A DNA stretch of 64,000 nucleotides from Ustilaginoidea virens (Eukaryota; Ascomycota; Sordariomycetes; Hypocreales; Clavicipitaceae): contig NC_057321.1 of the NCBI RefSeq assembly GCF_000687475.1, forward strand, positions 3,038,001 to 3,102,000, given 5' to 3'. How positions within the stretch are numbered: the stretch's first letter is position 1; each line of letters starts with the position of its first letter. The notes under the pieces were generated by a model. It had not been told where the DNA came from and did not search any database. It worked only from the letters and a program-made list of their open reading frames with translations. The translations under genes and the position numbers were made by a program. Below, in pieces: positions 45,026 through 58,400 of the stretch.

Positions 45026-46602
45026 CCCCCCTAAATAGGCTAGGATCTAGCTCTATCTAGCTAGTCGGTATTACTCTCGTTATCTTCTGTTTTTCGTACT
45101 AAGTCTTCAATATCTACTAGGCCTAGTTAGTTACGGAAGGTAGTAAATCGTTGACCTATAAGAGCTTTTGTAAGCCTATCCGCTACTATATTATTAGTAG
45201 GAATATAAGTAAGGTCGAATAAACCCTGCTAATAAGCCTGTCGCAACCAGCTGTTGTGGATATCGATATGCTTTAATGCAGTATTAATACGGGGCATTAT
45301 TGTTGTTACTAGGCGTATAGCTTATAAGTTATCGCACTCAATAGTAACCTTATGATCAAGCTTAAGTCCTAGTTGTTCCATAAGACGGGTTACAGATATA
45401 GTGGTCTTAGTAGTTGACGATAGAGCTAGTAGCTCTGCTTCGGTGGAAGATGTAGTAACGGTATATTATTTAGTGGCTTCCTAATTAATAGGGCCGCTAA
45501 ATAGGCTAAAGAAAGATCCCTAGGTAAACTTCCGGGTCTCTTTATTATCGGCAAAAGTAGTATCAGAAGATATTAATAGCTCTCTAGTAGATAGTTGCTG
45601 CTGGATATTATCATTTAATTGTTATTATATGGCAGTATATTGAATAGCTAAGTAACGTATGATATAGAGGTACATTGTGACCCCTATTGCTAGTAGGTAA
45701 TAGTAAGGGGAAGGGTTGTGTAGATATTCTAAAAGGCGGGAGACTGCAATAGTAGTATTAGGTCGGGTTATAATAGTTGGGTAATTTATAGAGCCTATAA
45801 GCTTTTGGTACTGGTATATCTCGTATGCTATAGTAATGCCAGTATATTTATCAAGAGGCTATTTTGGGATTGGATAGTCTTTATATATAATATTTCTTCC
45901 TTTTAAGAAATCATACGTAAGCTTTTCTATATAAGAGTCTTATAATAGCTAGGTCTTAGTAGGTCGATACCGTATAATTCGGATACCTAAGAACCATTTT
46001 AAAGTACCAAAGTCCTTCATTTTATAGGCTGCTTTTAATTTATTGACGATGGATTCTGCTTTAGGACGATTCTTTGATTAAAATAGTACTACTATATTAT
46101 CCATAAAATAAAAGACTACTACAATAGTAGTAATCATAATGCAAGGGTCTTCTGTAATGAGAGTAAGGTCGAGGGATTTAAGGGTTGATAAAAGCTCTTA
46201 TTGCTATAGGTAAAGAGACCTGCGAAGACTATATAAGGCGCGCTGTAGTAATAGTGCCTATCTAGGTCTTTTAAATCTATCTAGATATTCTATATAGACG
46301 ACTTCGTCCTATAGGCTATTAGTAACTGCCGATATAGCATCCATTTGTATAGTGTTAAGGTCGAACTTCGTTATAATAGCTATTAAGATTCGGAAGGACT
46401 TAGCAGCTAGCATAGCGGCATAGGTTTCTTTATTACTATAAGGTTAAAGATCACCATATATACAAATTCGGGCTTTAAATTTAGTAAGAAAGCCGTGTTT
46501 ATTATACTTGTATTTAAATACTTACATAAGTGGTATAGGCTTATAATTATTAGGAAGGTCTAATAATTAGGTAGGCTTAAAGGTTCCTTTATTCTAGTTA
46601 TC
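45026..46602 (-). pseudogene. Copia-4 reverse transcriptase/RNase H remnant, left part
   Basis: Minus strand reads Copia pol: KARICIYGDL, ETYAAMLAAKSFRI, QMDAISAVTNSL, DEVVYIEYLDRFKRPR, RALYSLRRS, then an FYFMDNIVVL box (YVDD-type, decayed) and the RNase H end ADRLTKALIGQRFTTFRN*LGLVD. Stops replace Trp and Gln. The frame breaks at 46,602, where Gypsy-3 inserted, and resumes at 60,319. Confidence 0.88.
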
Positions 46603-46844
46603 TGTAAAGGACTGGCCCTAGGGCTACTGCGAATAGGCATCGAATAAATATATTAAATAGACTAAAGAGGAAAGGAAGAGGACCCGAATAGGGGCCTCTA
46701 AGTAGTCTATTTATGCCCTTACGTAGTACGGGCCGAGTCCTTAGCGAGCCCTCATAACCCTATACCGATACTCCTTAGGCTAATCGCGGGCGCAGCCCGA
46801 GTCCTAGCCATATTATAGCGCGGGTGTAGCCCAAGCCTATAATA
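46603..46844 (-). repeat. Gypsy-3 3' LTR (left)
   Basis: 242 bp, begins TGTAAAGGACTGGCC; followed by a CT-rich strand that is the purine tract in the element's orientation. Confidence 0.9.
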
Positions 46845-48735
46845 TACCCCCCTCCTCCGCCTTAGAGTCGGAAAAATCGCCTTCTATCATCAATTAGTAC
46901 TCTACTAGGGACTAATTATATCGCCGATTACTACGCCGCAATATCCTTAAATCTATATATAGGCCAATTGCCGGGTATAGGAAGGATTCGTCTGTAAGCG
47001 TAGTGGATATAGCTATACAATTGATAGGAGTCGTATAGTCGTCAATTAAAAATAGTATAGTGGAAGCGCATAGAAGTTCGTCATCGCACCGCTAGCTAAA
47101 GGTTAACCGGTATAGCTGGGAATGTTATGAAAAATTTTTCGTTAGCTGCCGGCTGGAAATCTCCCTATAGTCTTTATTGTTTTTCGCTGGGGGCTCTTTT
47201 CCTTCTTCCCTTCTTCCTATTAAGGCTATTACCAAGTATCGAAGGTCCCTATTATCGTAAGTTTTTATCCCGCATTAAGCCTATATTGCATGCTAATCAG
47301 TTGAAGTATTATTTCCGCCCCTTCCGCATTAATATTCCTTACTGAATTCTATCTCTATTGCAATTAGCTACTAACTCCTTTTATAGTGAGACCCGATCTA
47401 GCCTATACGTAAAGCCTATTGGTAAGTCTTAAGTCCCTACCTATATCGTGAGCATCTTATGCTGACCCTATTTAGAACCCGAATATATCCTCGTCTGCTG
47501 CTAATAGTACCCCTACCAGGGGGGAATTAGGTCCTGCCTATCCCTAGAAGCCACGCCACGCCGCTAGTAACTATCTTCTAGAGGGGGACTCCTTAGATAA
47601 GGAATATTAGTATGCGAAAGATAAAGAATTCCTATACGATAGATATACTAAATGTATATAAGCGACCGGAGAGCTACCTATTTATAAGCATTATAGAAAA
47701 GCAAAGGGGTGCAAAAGCTGCGCTAATTCCTATGCATCCTGCATATAGCTTAATTAACGTTTCGCGGGGAACCCCATACTATAACGCATCCTATATAATT
47801 AGATTAAGGCAGTAAAGGAAGGAAAGGCTATCGTAAAGCCCGCCTATCTTAAAACGGATATACAGAAAGCGTATGCCGCTATCCTAACCCCTAAGTTTCG
47901 GGCTTTAAATAATTAATAGTATTATACTTTTGCTATCGAGCAGGTAGCCCCCTATGCCCCACATTTAGTATTCAGGCTATAAGATACCTCTAGTATAGTT
48001 TCTGCTATATCTATAGCGTTAACGCCCTCCCGGCGCCAGGCTAGGTCTATTATAGATCTCGCCCCTATGCTGAATATTATAAGGGAAACATAAGTAGAAG
48101 CCTAGGAATATTATGCCAGGATGGAGCAATATTAGGTTAAAGCTTAATATCTCTGGCTGCCCCTACCCCTATCTCGTCCCGCCCTCCCTGCATATTACGC
48201 AGAAGGGGAACCATTATACGATTAGGGCGGCTAGTACTATATAAAGGCTCCGCCGCTGCTGGCGTAAGGTTATCTATCGCAATCCTTATAATAGTAGGCA
48301 GAACCCGCTTTATAGCCCCCTACGCCCTCGCTATCTTTATTGCAGCTACTACCGCAGACGCTGTATCGCCCGGCCCCATCTTATTAAAAGGTCTTATCGT
48401 CTCCTAATGCGCTCCTATTATATTCGCCTTATAGTAGCCTATAGACTCTATCACGTTATAGATATATAGGGAACTATCCCCGTCTGATGTATAGTCTGTA
48501 TATATGCCCTACCCTATGAGGACCCCTACTGCTATTGGCCTATATGCTATCGTAAGGATAGGAGGAGGCTTAGGGAGATAGAGAGTAGCCCTAAGAGGGG
48601 GCGTATTAAGGGTAAGCCTATATCGGCCCTAGTTTGGTTTATTATATTTTTTTTTTTAAAGTATTTTTATTATTTTATATTTTGCTTATAGTAGTAGGTG
48701 TTTGGCATCGTTTACTAATTTAATAGACTCTATTT
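46845..48735 (+). pseudogene. Extra segment in Gypsy-3 with possible antisense ORF
   Basis: Lies between the Gypsy-3 chromodomain and its 3' LTR, a space of only about 70 bp in Gypsy-2. On the plus strand, opposite gag-pol, two short open stretches (47,127-47,345 and 47,612-47,815) are followed by broken but protein-like frames, for example PAYLKTDIQKAYAAIL. Near the end, 48,488-48,547, is a Cys cluster C-x2-C-x10-C-x4-C followed by basic RKDRRRLREIE, suggesting a zinc-binding motif. No family recognised. It may be a captured or element-specific extra gene, or an unrelated insertion whose edges I could not define. Confidence 0.45.
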
Positions 48736-48739
48736 TAGG

Positions 48740-49022
48740 ACCCGGCTAGGCCTATTATAAGTCCTAATATCCCCTTATTTAGCCTCAAATATTTTTTATA
48801 TGGTAATATCTTTAAAGTTTTCTAGGGGTTCCTATATCGGTAAATCGTACCCTTTCTACTTTATAAGTATATTGCGTTTCTATCCCTAGCCTTATATATT
48901 CTTCGCTATAAGTATCTCTTTAACCTTATACTCTTTATATAGGTTTGTAGAGTCTTAGGGGAGGATGAATAAAGGCCCGAATTATATATTAGTTATTACT
49001 TAATTAGGTAATAGATTAAAAG
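48740..49022 (-). pseudogene. Gypsy-3 chromodomain and integrase C-terminus
   Basis: Colinear with Gypsy-2 at 32,390-32,680: the minus strand reads the KGYDLPI*EPLENFKD type chromodomain core with TAG/TAA at Trp. Continues across the 15-bp LINE duplication into 55,422. Confidence 0.8.
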
Positions 49023-49037
49023 CGGCTTATTCGATTA
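49023..49037. repeat. LINE target-site duplication, left copy
   Basis: CGGCTTATTCGATTA, identical to 55,407-55,421; 15 bp, typical of target-primed insertion. Confidence 0.9.
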
Positions 49038-52000
49038 TTTATTATTATTAAATTACGCTAGAGGCTATTTAAAGCTAAATAACCTATCTAGTACTTCTAT
49101 ATAGATAATTCGGAAAGGGAAAAACTTGGTAGCCGGGAGGAAAACCCTTCCTATTTTCTTAATTTCTGCTTTTTATCGCCCTGCATCGGGGGCGGCGGAT
49201 ATCTAGTGCGTGAGAGAATAGGGTATGCAACCGCTTAGGATTATATCTAGCGGTATTATATAGGAAGAGTGCGAGCGAGAAGTCCCGGAATATCGGGTCT
49301 AGGTCGGTGATCTTATTAGGTGAGAAGTGAAAAGAGGGTGAAGCCGGTAGGATAAGGCTAGCGGCGCGCTTGCGGCGGGCGTATTCTTACCGGGTGCGTA
49401 TCTATAATAGCCCGGGCGCTTCTTAGTATATATTAATTTTTGGGTCGGAAGAGGAAGTGAGCTAATTCTGAAGGTTAAAGCGGGCGGCCTTAGGCATTAC
49501 GTTAGTATATAGGTTAGCGATGCCCCCCGATTTAGTGCCTTTTCTTCTTTTCTTCTTTTCCTTTATAGCGCTAATTTTAAGGTATATAATGACCCCTCTA
49601 TTGCAGTATAGGGCCGGTGCTGACCCTATTAGTAGTACGGCAGCAGCAATAGCGATAATAGCAATAACAATAATACTAGTAATAATAAAAATAATAATAG
49701 CGAAAATGCCTAAGCGGTCGGCGATACTAGATAAGGGGGTAAGTATAGGTCTTACGCGCGGCGGGACTATAGCTAACCCTTATAATATAGCCCGGAGAAC
49801 TATGCGTATAGCCTTACGGGCTACATCTAATGCGCTTAGAGGATCCTAAATATTAATGCTATAGTTAATAAGGTATAGATTAGGTTATACCCGCTCTTTA
49901 GCGAAGCTAATATAGGTAGGGACTAATACAGCTTACTATCCTTATGCCCTTATAGGTAAGATATATATGCCCTTAGAGAGGACCCCTAGGAACTAGGTCC
50001 TAGTATAAGAGCTTTTAAATGTATAGGAGATTATTACCAGGGGGATAGAGGTGCGTTTTCGATTTATATATGATATAGGCTATCGGCTAATTATTTTTGG
50101 CTTTAGGTAGACGACTATAAGGCCTTTTAGTAGAGGGCTAAATAGGCATCTACCTCTTAGGAGTATAGTCGGGCGGTAGTAGTAATAGCGGCGGCGGTAG
50201 TAGGGGGCCTTAGCGCTCCTAGGGTAACCTAGGAGATATTAGACCTTAAAGAGAGGAAGGTCCTTACTTTAGAATAATAGGCCTATACTTAAGAGGATAT
50301 TATTATATCGTTATAGGTTTTTTTAGCCTAGGAGGAGGGGGAAGGGGCTTTAGAGGGGGAGTAGACTAGGGATAAAGGGGGGGAGAGTGGTAAAGAGGGC
50401 GGGGGGGGGAGGGGGGGGAGAGTGCCCCTATTGCTAATATAATAACTATTAATTAGTTTCGGCCCATAGGGCCTAAGAGATTTACTTATTCCTAGTATAT
50501 CTTATTCCTACTACGGGATTACTATAAATATTATATAGGGGCTATGCGGGGGTATTTAGTAGCGCTTTTAGCTATATTATATTAGAGGGATTAGGCGAGC
50601 TAGAATTAGTTAAGTCGGTTAATATTAAATATCTAGTAAGCGATCGTTTATATAAAGTATAATTTATCGAGTATAATAGATATATTATATCGGTCGCGAA
50701 ATAAGCTAGGGCTAGGATTAGGCCTAAGGAGTATATACCTTTATCTATAGTATTTTAGATAGGAGAGGATAATATAATAGAGGTTTTCTAGGCCTTCCTT
50801 ATAGCAGCAGAAAGGTAATAATATTAAGGGAACTTATTAGAGGCAGAAGAAGGAGTTAAAGCTGATTTTTTCTATATAGAGTTGGGTAAGTATTGCCGAT
50901 TTATACTTTTATAGACCTTTATATAATTAGGTTATTTTCGCTATAGATTAGAAGTCTAATGCCCTTTCGGCTATTAAGGTCTTATACTAAGGGCGTTTTG
51001 CCTTTATTACTGCCCGATTGCTCTATTATTAGTTATATTAATTTTTTATTAGTCGCTCTTCGGCTAGGAGCTAGCTAAGATTAAGATCGGGGAATAATAT
51101 ATAGGCTAGGGGTTTTTAGTAATCCTTCTTTCGATAGCATTAGAGTATTACTATTATTACTATTAATACGCAGTTAATCCTATCGGTTATACTTATTTTT
51201 TCCATTCTTTTAAGGAACTATTAGCAGATATAGTTAAGATAGAGGTTAATTAGGGGCGTAGCCGCCTCAGTCTTAAGGGTATCTAGCAGTATAGCCTTAA
51301 AGGCCCCGGTAATTATATAGAGGTAGGCTAATTATTTTATAGCTAGGGATTTTGCGATGCCTTTTGCTACCCCTCTAGGGGCGGTAGGGGTATATTATAC
51401 CCTTGCGCTAAAAGCAATAAAGGTCTGGATAACCTATATATAGATTAGGCGTGCTTCCCGGTATTAGTAGCCCTAGATTAAGGCCGCTATTACTATAAGC
51501 GCGAGTTACTACTATTTAAGTTTCTTTGCGATTTTAATACGGTATTCCCTCTATTTTAGCTTATAGTAGATTTCGACTCCTAAAAATCTAATATACTACT
51601 TCAGTTAGATTATTACGGTCCTAAGCTATACTATAGTCTCGTCTGCCTTATATATATAAGTGAAGTAGATAAGCTCGCTTTTACTAGGATTAAAGTTAAA
51701 TCTGGCTTATTTAAACTAGCTATTATAGATAAGCTATACTTTCTTAAGTAGCGCTTTTATCTCTTTTGTATCTCTCCTATAGGCTATAATATTTATATCG
51801 TCGGTAAAGCCTAGTATAATAATTAAGGCTATTTTTTATAGCCTTTCGTAGAGCGGCATAATATAGATAAAAAAGAGGATAAAGGAGAGGGGAGACCTTT
51901 ATAGTATCCTAGCGGTAATTAGCAATTTCTCTATAAGCTATCCCTTAAAGTAGATTTATACTATTTGCGAATCGGTAAAGCTATATACCTATACTGCGAG

Positions 52001-55000
52001 CTATAGTAGAAGCCTTTTATTAAGGAATAGGTAGATAAAGCGGGTATAATTAACTATATCGAATACTGCTAATATATTTAGTTAAAAGAGCGAGGCGATC
52101 CCGCTATAATACTAAATTATGCGAATAATCTCTACTAGTGTGCTTAATATTGCATCGGTTGATTAGTTTGCTTTATTATTTATTTAAAGATCTGGAAAGA
52201 GGTTGCCCTCCTTAAGGGCAGTAGTAAGCCACCTTATGACTATAGTTTTTATAACCTTCCCTATTAGGTTAAATAATAATATTAGTCTTTATCCTCTTGC
52301 TTTTAAGTATTCTTTAGGCCTTTTCCTAGGCTTTTATAGTATTACTACTTTAGCCTCCTGGAATTAGGCTAGGTAGTACCTAATATAGCATATTTCGTTA
52401 AGGAGGTATATTAAAGTTTAAATAAGTAGAGGGCTATATACTTTAAGGAATCCTGCCGGGAGCCTATCGGGGCCTAGTGCTTTCTAGCCTACTATATTGC
52501 GTAATATAGTATATACCTTTTTATAGGTAAAAGAGTCTATAGAGGGGAATATAGCGGTAGTAAGCTAGGGGAATATTAGGTTGGGGATATCGTTATAAGT
52601 AGCTTAGGAGGTAGGGAAGAACTATTAGGCGAGTATTTATGCCTTTTCTTTATATATTATTGCCTTTAGGCCTAGATTGCTTTATTTTAGCGGGGGGATC
52701 TCTCTTAATTTAGGCGGGAGGCTATTATATAAATAAGCCTATTTCTCTAAAGACTATAAATTAGCATTCTATACGGTTGCTTTATTAAGGGCCTTTTGCT
52801 ATAACTGGCGCTATTCCTCCTAGATAATATAGGATTAGGTCGCTTTTGCTTCTTAGGCGGCGCTAAGGTTCTTTAGGGTATAGTATACTACTTATTTTTA
52901 GTAGGCCTTTTTTGCTGCTATTTGGGCTATCTTAGCGCAGGAGTTCTACTAGGGCTTTATACTAGGAGCTTTAGGTGCCCTCTTTAGTGCTATAATATCG
53001 GCGATACTCTAGAGTTAGCTGGTAAGCTATTTGGCGTATATATCTATTTTAGTGGGGGAGCGGAGTGGGGCCCTAGTGTAATAGGTAGTAAGTCGGTTTT
53101 TTGCTTTAGCTTAGGTAAGGTATCGGTTAAAGGACTTTTAGCTATTCTTTAAGGGGGGGGCTTTTATATAATAGTTATCGGTCTCGATATATATAAGCTG
53201 GGGGATATAATTAGACCTAATAAGGTTAGCGTTTCTAAGATATTTAACTGTAATATCTAGTATAACCTATATATGGTCGATAGTACTACTTCTCTTTCTT
53301 AGGGCCTTTTTTATTATCTTACTGTAAGGAGTGACTAGCCTGAGCCGCTATTATATTATAAGTTTAAAGAGAGTATTAATACTAGGCGAGGTTTAGTCTA
53401 GGTTATCCTAAAGAGGGTGGTATATATTAAAGTCCCTAATAAAGGCACTATAGGGGTAGGGTAAGAGCTTAGCAAGCGTAATAAAGGGGGTTATCTAGTT
53501 TAGCTTATAGCCCGGGGAGTAAATAGAATAGATATTAGTATATAGTAGGGAAATCTTATACTAGTCGGTTCCTTTATCGCTAGACTATATGCCGGGCCCG
53601 TGCCGCTTATAAATATATATCGCTATTCTCCTGCTGTATACTATTAATATATATCTTTTAAGGCTGGGGCTTAGTAGGGTCTATTTAGGCGCAGCAGGTT
53701 TTTAGATCGCTATAATATTAGGCTCGCGCTAGTAATAGAGTGCTAGTCTTATAAGGGTGGTTTTCTTTTATATATTCTAGTAAAGGATTATTATTATATA
53801 GATAATTACAAGGGGATTAGTAGCAGCAGTATATTAGAGGTGGCTATAGGTTAGGCATTTAGGATAAACGCGGTCGTATTATAGTCTTATGCAGGGGCGG
53901 CTTAGAGGAAGGCGGTAATACTACTATTAGCCCTAATACAGGGGTCTTATTAATACTTCCGACCGGTCGGCCTCGTTTTTAGGGAGAGGGCTTATATAGG
54001 GGAGATCTACTAGCTATACGGCGGCGGCCTTAGTCTGCAATTAGGATAGCATTAGCATCTAATACTATATACGAGGCGAAGAGCCTTAGTCTATTGCTAT
54101 AGGAATTTCTAGCTTTTTCCTATTATTCGTTCGCTACTTTACAGAGGCAGGACTATACTAGGTGTAATTTATGATAGTTAAGGCAGGATTTGCGTTAGTT
54201 CTATGTGGTAGCTAGGCAGCTTTAATTGCTATCCGGGTGGCATTTAGAGCCGCACCGGCCGTAGTAAGCTACCGCTATATAGTATATAGCGATATAGCCG
54301 AATTTGAAGTAATTATAGTACTAGCGAGGGTGTATAGTATTATTATAAGGTTCGGCTTTAAATATCTCTGCTTGGTATATAATACTAGCTTTATAAAGCT
54401 TATTTATAAGGTCGATAGAATCTACCCTTATAATTAAGGGCGCCTATATTACGGTCCCCCTAGGGTGGCGAGGGGAGACCCTAGTGAAGCCCTCTTTATT
54501 AGCTTTAGTAAGATTCGACTGGATATCTTCTATTACAGCATTTGCAGTATAATAGGTCGGGAAGCTTTTAATAATAATATTAAATAAGCGTTAGTTAGGT
54601 TCTGCCTCCTAGCTAAAGGTAGGGTATACTTAGGTTGTATCTATAGTATATTTCGCTTTTTCTTCTTTAAAGGTGATAATCGTATTGCTACTATAGAGCC
54701 TATAGGCTGCAACTATTATTCCTTCGGCGGTAGCTATATTAACTATATTAACGATTTCGATTGGGGTATAGTTCTAAAGGATTTCGCTAATAGTGTTTCC
54801 TTTAATAAGGACTTTACGGTAGATACGGGGGGGTACTATAAGGGGAGCTAGGCTGCGTTAGGGTGGTATAGCAGCTGCGAGCCCTCGTATAGCAATAGAT
54901 ACCTATATAGTAGGGGCTGCAGTAGGTTTTAGGAGATTCTATATAGCCTTATTAACTGCGGTCTCGATCGTCTGTATAAAGGTTCTAATAGGGGTATAGA

Positions 55001-55406
55001 TATTGCCTAGGTCGGCCTCTTACCGGGCAGTCTCTGCTATAAAGTTTATAGCCTTTTGCACTCTTCCTAATACCGCTAGGGGAATATAGTCTTAAAGCTC
55101 TTTTATAAAATCTATAATAATATCGGCTGCTAGTCGTTTCCGCCTTTAGGCAGGTTTAGTCTTGGACTGGTTGCACTATATACTATTTGCGATCGTGGTA
55201 TTAGGGTTATGGCGGCTGTATGCTATACTGCCCCTATTCCCTCCGTCGATATCTATTATTTTATCCGTGCCTACCGCGCCTACTCCTTAGATGCGATGCG
55301 CTATAGGTGAGGGGGGTAAACGGACGAGAAAAAGCGATTAGAAATATCAGAATTAATTTTAGAGGCGGTTCTATGCCGCTACCTAGGTGCGGGCGAAATC
55401 GCAGGT
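49038..55406 (-). mobile_element. Non-LTR retrotransposon (LINE, Tad1/I-type), near full length, RIP-degraded
   Basis: 6.37 kb in minus orientation within Gypsy-3. The 3' end is a TAA-rich tail (49,038-49,056 reads as TAATTTAATAATAATAAA on the minus strand). Coding remnants on the minus strand from right to left: ORF1 region with Cys/His clusters (about 54,130-54,300) and Gln/Ala-rich sequence; apurinic endonuclease (about 53,000-53,950, with AFIRDFNIYHPL resembling the GDFNLHHPLW motif); reverse transcriptase (about 51,450-52,600, with ALIIILGFTDDINII active-site box and NPSKSELIYFT). The 3' 1.4 kb (49,060-50,450) is unassigned. A plus-strand open stretch at 49,520-49,849 lies there but has no recognised family. 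Confidence 0.88.
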
Positions 55407-55421
55407 CGGCTTATTCGATTA
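55407..55421. repeat. LINE target-site duplication, right copy
   Basis: Identical 15-mer to 49,023-49,037; Gypsy-3 integrase homology resumes at 55,422. Confidence 0.9.
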
Positions 55422-58400
55422 AGTTAATATAGAAAACCAGATAGATATTTTATAGGATATTAAGCTAGATATTAAGCGGTAATAAGACGGTAATAATAGT
55501 ATATTTAGTAGAGACCTAATCGAGCTTCTTATATAAGCGGTTCGTTTTAATATTCTAAAGGTTTAACTATACCTAGTTACTAACCTAGAAGCGCTTAGCT
55601 AGGCATTATAAATAGTTAGTAGTATTTTACTATTATTATTATGCGAAGGCGATAGCAGCTTGGGCTAATTCTTATCCCTTTTTAAGGTTGCTAAGAAAGA
55701 GGGCTATACGCCCCTTTAGGGTAGTTAAGCTTAAGGTTACCTCTAGAGGCAAAGCAATAATTAGAATATTAAACCTATTAAGTAGCTAGTTTAGGCTAAA
55801 CCTAGTAATAGATAATATCCGGTTATTTAACGCGAGTTAATATACCGCAAGATAGTATAGCTAGTCGTACTAATTAAAGGAAACTATAATATAGAGGACC
55901 GCCTATACCTCTTGGTTTATTCGCTTTGTGCTGCTATCGGTTTAGGGGTAGTATACTATTAATAGAAGTTACTTGGTCCTAACTGATTTATATAGTATAG
56001 ACTAAAATTTGCCTACCTAATCCAAACCTTAATCGCTAATAATCTCTTTAGGGAAGCTATAAAAGCGCTACTAATACTATTAGAAGCGTTTTATACAGTC
56101 TTCTGCTTTTATTAAGTATATAGCCTTAAGCTAGATATATTTCGATAAGCGATCTATAATGACTATAAGGAATCGCAGGTCGGAGGCATTATAGGCAGGA
56201 AGGTCGGTTATAAAGTCGACCGATATCTATGACTAAAAGCGGTCTGCAATTAGTAGCGGTTATAGTAACCTTTAGCGCAATTGGCGGCTCTTATATACCC
56301 TACGGTATCGGCAATTCCGAATATATCTTACTACTTTAGATAATATATTATCGAAGTAATAATCCCATCGCAATAATTAAAAGGTAGTGTTTTTCCCTAG
56401 GTGGCCTATAATAAGCGAGTTATAGTAGCGTTAGATCACCGTAGTGGTTAAGGGCTTAAACGATAGAAGCTATATCTATACCCGGTAAAAGAGTATGCCG
56501 TATGCATTTAGGGTATAATCGGCAATTTATTTTTATATCACCGCCTCTACTGGAAATCGTTATTCCCTATTTGCGATTGCTATCTATTAGGCCCGATATA
56601 TACTATCTTTAGATATCGCCTAATCCTAGATAGCTTAAAGGTAGGAGTCGGCGAAGATATATAGGCCGCGAGGTAGGGTGGTCTATAGGGTCGAGGTTAG
56701 TATTATCTCGCCTTCTATTTTATCTATATTAAATGCTAAAATAGATAGCGGTTTTAGGATCTAGCTGATTTATAGCTCTATCCCGTTTGCCTCTTATTCC
56801 TATTAAGAAAGCGTATTAAGGTATTAGGCTTATAACCCTAGCTTATACTAAAGATAGAAGTTAAAGAGCGCTAGAGTTTTAGCCTATTGGGCTTATCGCT
56901 TGGATATTTCTTATAGTCGGGCGAAGTACTTTAGGTTCTTATAGTCAATAAGGATAATAAAGGGGGAGGCTATTAAGCAGAGTTCTACTAATTACGCCTT
57001 AAGGCAAAAGATAATAGCAAAGAGTTCCTTATTATATATAGTATAATTCCGTTCTATATCTAATAAGTAAGCGGAATAGTATACAATAAGATAAAATATA
57101 CTATCCTCTCCGATTTGCGATAGATAGCCGCTAAAGGCCGTACTAGAACTATTTGCCTTAAAGACTATTTCTTTATTAGGGTCTTATTAGGCGAGAACTA
57201 AAGACGATATAAAATACTGCTTAAGCGCTTAGAATACCGCCTCTTTTTCGTCTAGCTATTAGAATAGGACCCCTTTTTTTATTAACCTAACTAAAGGGTC
57301 GATAAAGCGGGAGAAGTCTAGGATAAAGTTATAGTAGAAATTGGTAAAACTAAGGAAATTATAAACGCCTTTTAATTTTATAGGTGCTTCTTAATTCTAG
57401 ATGGCCTTAATCTTTTTGGGGTCTAGGCGGATTTCCTTTCTAGCTATTACGATATATCCTAGGTACCAGACCTCCTTTACTGCGAAGTCGCACTTATTAA
57501 GATCTAAATTTAAGCCGGCCTTTTGTAGTCGTCGAAGGACTTCCTTAATACGCCCTATATAGTCCGCTTTTAATCCCCTAGTATAGATTAAAACGTTATC
57601 AAGGTAGGCAGTTATAAAGTCTCCTAGCGTATTCTCTAAGGCCCTATTAATATATCTTTAAAAAGTTATAAGGGCTTTAGTTAGGCCGAATAGCGTAATA
57701 AGCTATTTAAATAGTCTAAATTATATATAGAATACGGTTAAGTATTTATCGCCCTCTGCAATATATATCTTATAGAATGCTATATATATATCAACCTTAG
57801 TAAACTATTTCGCCTAGGATAGGTATCATAAGGTCTCCTTAATTAAAGGGAGGGGATATTAGTCTTAAATTATAACCTTATTAAGGGCCTAGTAGTCGAT
57901 ATAAAAATGCTACCTATTATTCCCCTTTCTGGCTAGTAGGACTAATGCTACTACTAATAAGGAGCTTACTTAGATCTATCCTTTATCTATTAGGTTAGTT
58001 ATTTATCTCCGAACCTTAAGTAATTAGTCTCGTGGTATATTATATAATAGGCCCTAAGGTAGGTCTAGCTAGCTTCTATCTACAGTCTTTTTAAGCTGGA
58101 TATAGTAGTCTAATATACCCTAGTGTAGAGGGAGACTAGAAGCTTTTTTCTTATTAAAGAGGTTAACAAATTCCCGTAATTCCATTAGGAGCACCTATAG
58201 CTCTTGCGATTATAGGGTAGAGTCTTAATAAAGTAGCAGTATAATATAAAGGATACGTATTATCTTTTATAAGCTTATCGTAATAAAGGAAGTCGACCGG
58301 TCCTTAGAGCGTTTCGCCTGCTTTAGTATATTATAGAAGACTAAGCTAAGGATATTTACTATAGTCGGACCCTATCGCTTTCTCGTCGATTCCTTAATAA

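Noticed and set aside
54237..54437. 66-aa plus-strand ORF
   Set aside because: Antisense to the Cys-rich ORF1 region of the LINE.
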